Assembly (NCBI GenBank): GCA_025458545.1
Contig: JALOSH010000077.1
Location: 1 to 8,770 of the forward strand
Reading direction: 5' to 3'
From: Hydrogenophaga sp.
GTDB lineage: Bacteria > Pseudomonadota > Gammaproteobacteria > Burkholderiales > Burkholderiaceae
Length of the DNA stretch: 8,770 nt
Shown: positions 5,895 through 8,770 of the stretch, piece after piece
Layout: each line of letters opens with the position of its first letter
Position numbering within the stretch: the first letter of the stretch is position 1
Position numbers and translations under genes: made by a program
Notes under the pieces: model-generated
Seen by the model: only the letters and a program-made list of their open reading frames with translations
Databases searched by the model: none
Told to the model about the DNA's origin: nothing

Positions 5895-7177
5895 GCGACG
5901 GCTACCTGATTGATCGGCACCACTTGCCCCGGGCGGTGCACACGCGCGCAGAATTTCGCCCACTCGTTCATCAGCGCCGCCCGCTTCTTGAACATGGTGC
6001 CCCGCTGATAAGCACGTTCGACCATGTCAGGCAATTGGTGCGCCAGTGCATGCTCGGCCACCTCGCGGGGGTAGTTGGTCGACTCAGCCGCCCACATGCG
6101 GAACGTGCTTCGGAACCCGTGCACGGTGATCGTCTTGCCGTCCTTGTCGGTCCAGACCGGCGACTCTCCGTTCATGCGCCGGATGACAGCGGTCAGGCTC
6201 ATGTCCGACAGCGGCTGGCCCTTGGTGCCCGGGAAAACCAGATCAACCCTGTCGACCCGTGTCTGGTCCTTGAGCAGCTTCACAGCGGCATCGCTCAGCG
6301 GCACCTCATGCTCCCGCTTGGCTTTCATGCGCTGGGCTGGGATCGTCCAGACCTTGGCGTCCAGGTCAATCTCGGACCATCTCGCGCCGCGTACCTCGCC
6401 GCTGCGCGTGGCGGTCAGGATCGCGAATTGGACAGCCTTAGCCGCGACTCCCTCGCGCTGACGCAACTCAGCGACGAATGCGCCGACCCGACCCCAAGCC
6501 AGCGAAGGGTGGTTCTCTGTGCGCTGGGCCTTGCTGATCGTCGCCAGCAGGTTGTCGAGGTGCCCTTTCCAGCGTGCAGGGTTGTCGCCTGATCGAAGCC
6601 CGCTGGTGGTGGCCCACCCCAAAACGGATTCGATGCGGCCCCTGACGCGGGATGCAGTCTCAGACTTGGACTCCCAGAACGTCGAGCCTTTACCCTCGCG
6701 TTGGGTGAGCACTTTCACGATCAGCGCCGTGTCCACATCGGCCACGGGCAGCGATCCGATAAGGGGATTCACATAGGTGGCGAGGGTGTTGGTCCACTGG
6801 TCCGCATGCTTCGCGTTTTTCCAGCTTGGGCGGTGCGCTTCGATGTAGGCACTGGCGCACTGTTCGAAGGTCATCAGTCGGGCCTTGGCGAGCCTCTCAG
6901 CGCTTCTGTGCCGCGCCTTGTCGTCCAGGGGGTCGATGCCATCGATCAGCTTCTCTCGGGCCTCTGTGGCCTTCTGGCGTGCCTTGGCGAGCGTGATCGT
7001 GTGAGTCGGCCCCAGACCCATCGCGCGGGCCTTGCCGTCGACCATGTAGCGAAACAGCCAGGACTTGACCCCGGCCTTGGTGATCTGGAGCGTCAAGCCG
7101 CCCCCATCGCCATACAGTCCCGGTGCGGTTTTCTTGTCCACCTCACGGGCGCTCAGCTTGTTCATCAATCTGGCCAT
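5891..7177 (-). CDS. int: P4-type tyrosine integrase
   Basis: A 428-residue site-specific recombinase that inserts and excises the element at tRNA-Ser. The N-terminal arm-binding domain of the P4 integrase family is clear: KLSAREVDKK, GLYGDGGGLTLQITKAGVKS and LAKARQKATEAREKLIDGID within residues 7-81. A core-binding domain follows at about 103-215. The catalytic domain has Arg258 in TATRSGEVRG, Lys285 or Lys287 in RMKAKREHEVP, His353 and Arg356 in VHGFRSTF, His380 in HALAHQ and the nucleophile Tyr390 in ERAYQRG, so it should be active. The ATG at 7177 has GGAG 6 nt upstream (minus strand). The length is normal for the family. It reads away from attR and lies at the end opposite the intact tRNA, whereas in many P4-like islands int is next to the tRNA. 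A candidate promoter (7208-7236) overlaps a putative arm site, so integrase may repress itself. Confidence 0.96.
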   Translation of the reverse strand: MARLMNKLSAREVDKKTAPGLYGDGGGLTLQITKAGVKSWLFRYMVDGKARAMGLGPTHTITLAKARQKATEAREKLIDGIDPLDDKARHRSAERLAKARLMTFEQCASAYIEAHRPSWKNAKHADQWTNTLATYVNPLIGSLPVADVDTALIVKVLTQREGKGSTFWESKSETASRVRGRIESVLGWATTSGLRSGDNPARWKGHLDNLLATISKAQRTENHPSLAWGRVGAFVAELRQREGVAAKAVQFAILTATRSGEVRGARWSEIDLDAKVWTIPAQRMKAKREHEVPLSDAAVKLLKDQTRVDRVDLVFPGTKGQPLSDMSLTAVIRRMNGESPVWTDKDGKTITVHGFRSTFRMWAAESTNYPREVAEHALAHQLPDMVERAYQRGTMFKKRAALMNEWAKFCARVHRPGQVVPINQVAVA

Positions 7178-7197
7178 GTTTTCTCCGACTCACAAAA

Positions 7198-7209
7198 CGA
7201 CTATCAAAA
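7198..7209 (+). repeat. Candidate integrase arm-type site (right end)
   Basis: CGACTATCAAAA differs by one base from CGACCATCAAAA at 1638-1649 and shares the direction of both left copies. It lies 21 bp before the int start and overlaps the last bases of the proposed int -10 box, which suggests linked control of recombination and int expression. Confidence 0.42.
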
Positions 7210-7236
7210 TGTAGCCGGATTCGGTCGGCTTGTAAA
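7208..7236 (-). promoter_or_regulatory. Candidate sigma-70 promoter of int
   Basis: On the minus strand TTTACA (complement of 7231-7236) and TACATT (complement of 7208-7213) are separated by the ideal 17 bp. This gives a start near 7200 and a leader of about 23 nt that includes the GGAG ribosome site. The match is 5 of 6 for the -35 and 4 of 6 for the -10. Confidence 0.5.
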
Positions 7237-7267
7237 GGACGGAATTGGACAGAGGTTCGGCGTAAGC

Positions 7268-7282
7268 CTATGTTTTACATAG
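7268..7282. repeat. Inverted repeat between int and attR
   Basis: CTATGT-TTT-ACATAG is a perfect 6-bp inverted repeat with a 3-bp centre, 45 bp inside attR and upstream of the proposed int promoter. It may be a binding site for AlpA or a host factor during excision, or an operator. Only its symmetry and position support this. Confidence 0.3.
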
Positions 7283-7326
7283 TTAATACGGACAGCATCG
7301 GACTACATGAATCAGGTGATCGGCGG

Positions 7327-7344
7327 TCACCGTCTCCGCCAGAA
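7327..7344 (+). repeat. attR: right copy of the 18-bp integration repeat
   Basis: TCACCGTCTCCGCCAGAA is identical to 1582-1599. Upstream bases (GATCGGCGG) do not match the tRNA T-arm, so this is only the tRNA 3' end and not a second gene. It marks the return to host chromosome. Confidence 0.92.
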
Positions 7345-7351
7345 CACCCCC

Positions 7352-7376
7352 AAAGCGGCCTGCAGGCCGCTTTTTT
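7352..7376 (+). terminator. Strong Rho-independent terminator, probably the original tRNA-Ser terminator
   Basis: AAAGCGGCC-TGCA-GGCCGCTTT forms a 9-bp stem with a 4-nt loop and ends in a run of six T. It follows attR by 7 bp. If the element is removed on paper, it lies 8-9 bp after the tRNA-proximal repeat, exactly where a tRNA terminator belongs. At present it has no gene directly upstream on this strand. Confidence 0.88.
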
Positions 7377-7431
7377 GTGGCCAAAAGCCCGCCGTGGCCC
7401 GCTGCCCGGGCGCAACTGGCGCGTGGCGGAC

Positions 7432-7458
7432 TCAAGCTCACACAAGTTCGGCCGATAC
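7432..7458 (+). promoter_or_regulatory. Candidate sigma-28 (FliA) flagellar-class promoter
   Basis: TCAA (7432-7435), then 15 bp, then GCCGATAC (7451-7458). The sigma-28 consensus is TAAA-N15-GCCGATAA, so the -10 matches at 7 of 8 and the -35 at 3 of 4, with correct spacing. Transcription would start near 7465, about 40 nt before the ATG of the kinase-like gene. This would place the two-component pair among late flagellar or chemotaxis genes. Confidence 0.55.
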
Positions 7459-7506
7459 AGATGGAAACCCAAGGTGGCCTACACGCTTGCCACCCCAGGG
7501 CCCATC

Positions 7507-8661
7507 ATGCAAACGACCGCAACCACCGCCCCCAGCTCGAACCCGCTGCTGACCCTGTTGGACTTCATCGCCAGCCCCATCCTGCTGTTCAACGCAGAGG
7601 GGCAGGTGGCGTTCACCAACCAGGCCGCCAAGCAGATGAGCTGCCGCCCCGCGGTGCTGCTGGGGTCCGATCCCAACGTGCGTGGGCTGGTGCGCGACAT
7701 CGCCACCGGCAAGATCGTGCTGCACCTGGACATGCGGGTCGACGCCTTGTCAGACAACGGGGTGGCCCGCTTGCAATGCCGTTGTGCGCCCCGGCCGATC
7801 GCGGGCCTGGTGGCCATGGCGGTGACCGAACTTGCGCCGGAGGCCGACGACACCAGCGCGCCCGGCCAGCCGGAGCCCAGCGAGCGACTGTCTTTGCAGC
7901 AGATCATGGAACTGATCAAAAGCGACCTGACCCCGCCGATCCAGCAGGTGCTGTTGCAGACGCCGCCTGACGAGCACCCGGCCCTGGCCGACAGCGTACG
8001 GCACCTGAACGAGCGACTGGAACGGCTTTCGGACCTGATCAATGTGTTTGGCGATGACGTGCTGATTGGCGACGAGCGCATGCTGTTGCCCGAGCTGGTG
8101 CGCAGCATCGCCCAGGACCTGGCGCCGCTGACACAGAAAAAGGGTGTGAGCTTCGTCATCGAAGGCGACCGGGCAGATCTGCCGCCCGTCTACGGCAGCC
8201 AGCGCCTGATGCGGCGCGCGCTGCACGAATGCCTGCACAACGCGGTGCAGCATGCCCGCGAGGGCGTGCACACCAGCGAGAGCGTGGCGGTGGGCATCGG
8301 CTTCCGGGCGGCCGGGCAGCACCTGCTGGTGCAGATACACAACATCGGGGTGCTGTCGGCCGCCGCGCTGACGCACCACGCCGCCGCGATCTTCAGGCCT
8401 TCACGCGACAGCAGCGGCACAGCGCCGAAAGATCCGGAAGGCCTGCGCATCGGCCTGCCCCTGACCCAGCGCATCTTGCAGCTGCACGGCGGGCGTTTGC
8501 GCATCGAGCAGGACGCCGCGAACGAACTGGACGTGATGCTGGAACTGCCCACTGGCGCCCCAATGCGCAACACCCAGCAGCTGGACTTGTTGCAAGCCCA
8601 GATTTACGCCGAAGACTTGTCCAAACTGATGGCCAGAAGCCGCAAACGGAGCCCCGCATGA
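7507..8661 (+). CDS. PAS-domain histidine-kinase-like protein with a degenerate H-box
   Basis: From ATG 7507 the protein has 384 residues; CAGGG just upstream is a weak ribosome site. Residues about 14-70 look like a PAS sensor domain (LLDFIASPILLFNAEGQVAF). A proline-rich linker follows (about 110-127), then a helical region resembling the dimerisation domain (128-210), and an ATPase domain with N-box ALHECLHNAVQHA (Asn245), IHNIG at 277-281, and EGLRIGLPLTQRI leading to HGG at 327-329. There are no membrane segments, so it should be cytoplasmic. Where kinases have SHELRTPL, this protein has KSDLTPPI (138-145): Ser139 replaces the phospho-acceptor His, and a Thr-Pro shift follows. It may therefore be a phosphatase, a pseudokinase or a partner of another kinase. 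It overlaps the following response-regulator gene by ATGA, so the two are cotranslated. Confidence 0.82.
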   Translation: MQTTATTAPSSNPLLTLLDFIASPILLFNAEGQVAFTNQAAKQMSCRPAVLLGSDPNVRGLVRDIATGKIVLHLDMRVDALSDNGVARLQCRCAPRPIAGLVAMAVTELAPEADDTSAPGQPEPSERLSLQQIMELIKSDLTPPIQQVLLQTPPDEHPALADSVRHLNERLERLSDLINVFGDDVLIGDERMLLPELVRSIAQDLAPLTQKKGVSFVIEGDRADLPPVYGSQRLMRRALHECLHNAVQHAREGVHTSESVAVGIGFRAAGQHLLVQIHNIGVLSAAALTHHAAAIFRPSRDSSGTAPKDPEGLRIGLPLTQRILQLHGGRLRIEQDAANELDVMLELPTGAPMRNTQQLDLLQAQIYAEDLSKLMARSRKRSPA

Positions 8662-8770
8662 CCGCCCGCATTCTCATCGTTGACGACCAGCCCGACATCC
8701 GCAAACTCATCCGGCTGACCTTGCAGCACCTGGACGATGTGGAGGTTCACGAGGCTGAGAACGGCGGGGA
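8658..8770 (+). CDS. Response regulator receiver domain (partial, runs off the window)
   Basis: The ATG at 8658 overlaps the kinase-like gene's TGA at 8659-8661. The first 37 residues begin MTARILIVDDQPDIRKLIRL and reach EVHEAENG, the standard beta1-alpha1-beta2 start of a CheY-like receiver with the acidic pair Asp9-Asp10 in place. The phospho-acceptor Asp and any output domain lie beyond the window, so it could be a single-domain regulator or a DNA-binding one. It is the presumed partner of the preceding protein and shares its proposed sigma-28 promoter. Confidence 0.93.
   Translation, partial: MTARILIVDDQPDIRKLIRLTLQHLDDVEVHEAENGG

Larger units (their letters stand above)
1582..7344. mobile_element. 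Small integrated phage-satellite-like element (PICI/SaPI-like) in tRNA-Ser
   Basis: The 18-bp repeats at 1582-1599 and 7327-7344 bracket a 5,745-bp unit holding, from right to left on the minus strand, an integrase, an AlpA-type regulator, an unknown 222-residue protein, a RepA-like ATPase and a terminase small subunit. Two membrane-protein genes follow on the plus strand. No capsid, portal, tail, lysis, large-terminase or conjugation gene is present. Integrase plus AlpA plus replication gene plus a single terS is the known pattern of phage-inducible chromosomal islands, which replicate themselves and borrow a helper phage's particles. At 5.7 kb it is smaller than the roughly 8-15 kb I recall for most of these. 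Alternatives are a decayed P4-like prophage or a simple integrative element. Its boundaries are well supported; its satellite lifestyle is inference. Confidence 0.85.

Noticed and set aside
5837..7282. Plus-strand open frames across int
   Set aside because: They are antisense to a complete integrase with all catalytic residues and have no family features or ribosome sites.
7123..7506. N-terminal extension of the kinase-like protein to 512 residues
   Set aside because: It would cross the int start, attR and a strong terminator (7352-7376). ATG 7507 follows the sigma-28-like promoter and begins just before the PAS domain.

Overview
The window looks like a chromosomal segment of a high-GC betaproteobacterium, most likely Burkholderiales and probably Comamonadaceae (for example the Hydrogenophaga, Acidovorax or Rhodoferax neighbourhood). 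This rests on the UreE/UreF/UreG protein sequences, the codon use and the general sequence style; no search was run. A small integrated genetic element interrupts the chromosome.

Left flank (1-1596). The end of a urease accessory operon reads rightward: the His-rich tail of UreE, UreF (apparently with an internal deletion) and an intact UreG. A tRNA-Ser(UGA) gene follows with its own -10 box.

Integrated element (1582-7344). An 18-bp direct repeat, the 3' end of the tRNA (1582-1599), recurs at 7327-7344 and brackets a unit of 5,745 bp. Next to the right repeat is a P4-type tyrosine integrase reading leftward. Behind it on the same strand come an AlpA-type regulator, an unrecognised 222-residue protein, a RepA-like RecA-fold ATPase and a lone terminase small subunit. 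The alpA, 222-residue and repA genes are joined by ATGA stop/start overlaps. Two small membrane-protein genes of lower GC lie at the left end on the opposite strand. This int / alpA / replication / terS set with no capsid, tail or large-terminase gene is the logic of a phage satellite (PICI/SaPI-like), in an unusually small form. Candidate integrase arm sites, a GGACA-repeat and hairpin region between repA and terS (possible origin or packaging site), and palindromes in the int-alpA gap fit this reading. The element also brings its own terminator behind the tRNA; the probable original tRNA terminator lies just beyond the right repeat.

Right flank (7352-8770). The chromosome resumes with that terminator. 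A PAS-histidine-kinase-like gene then overlaps by ATGA a response regulator that runs off the window. A good match to a sigma-28 (FliA) flagellar promoter precedes the pair, and the kinase-like protein seems to lack the phospho-acceptor histidine.
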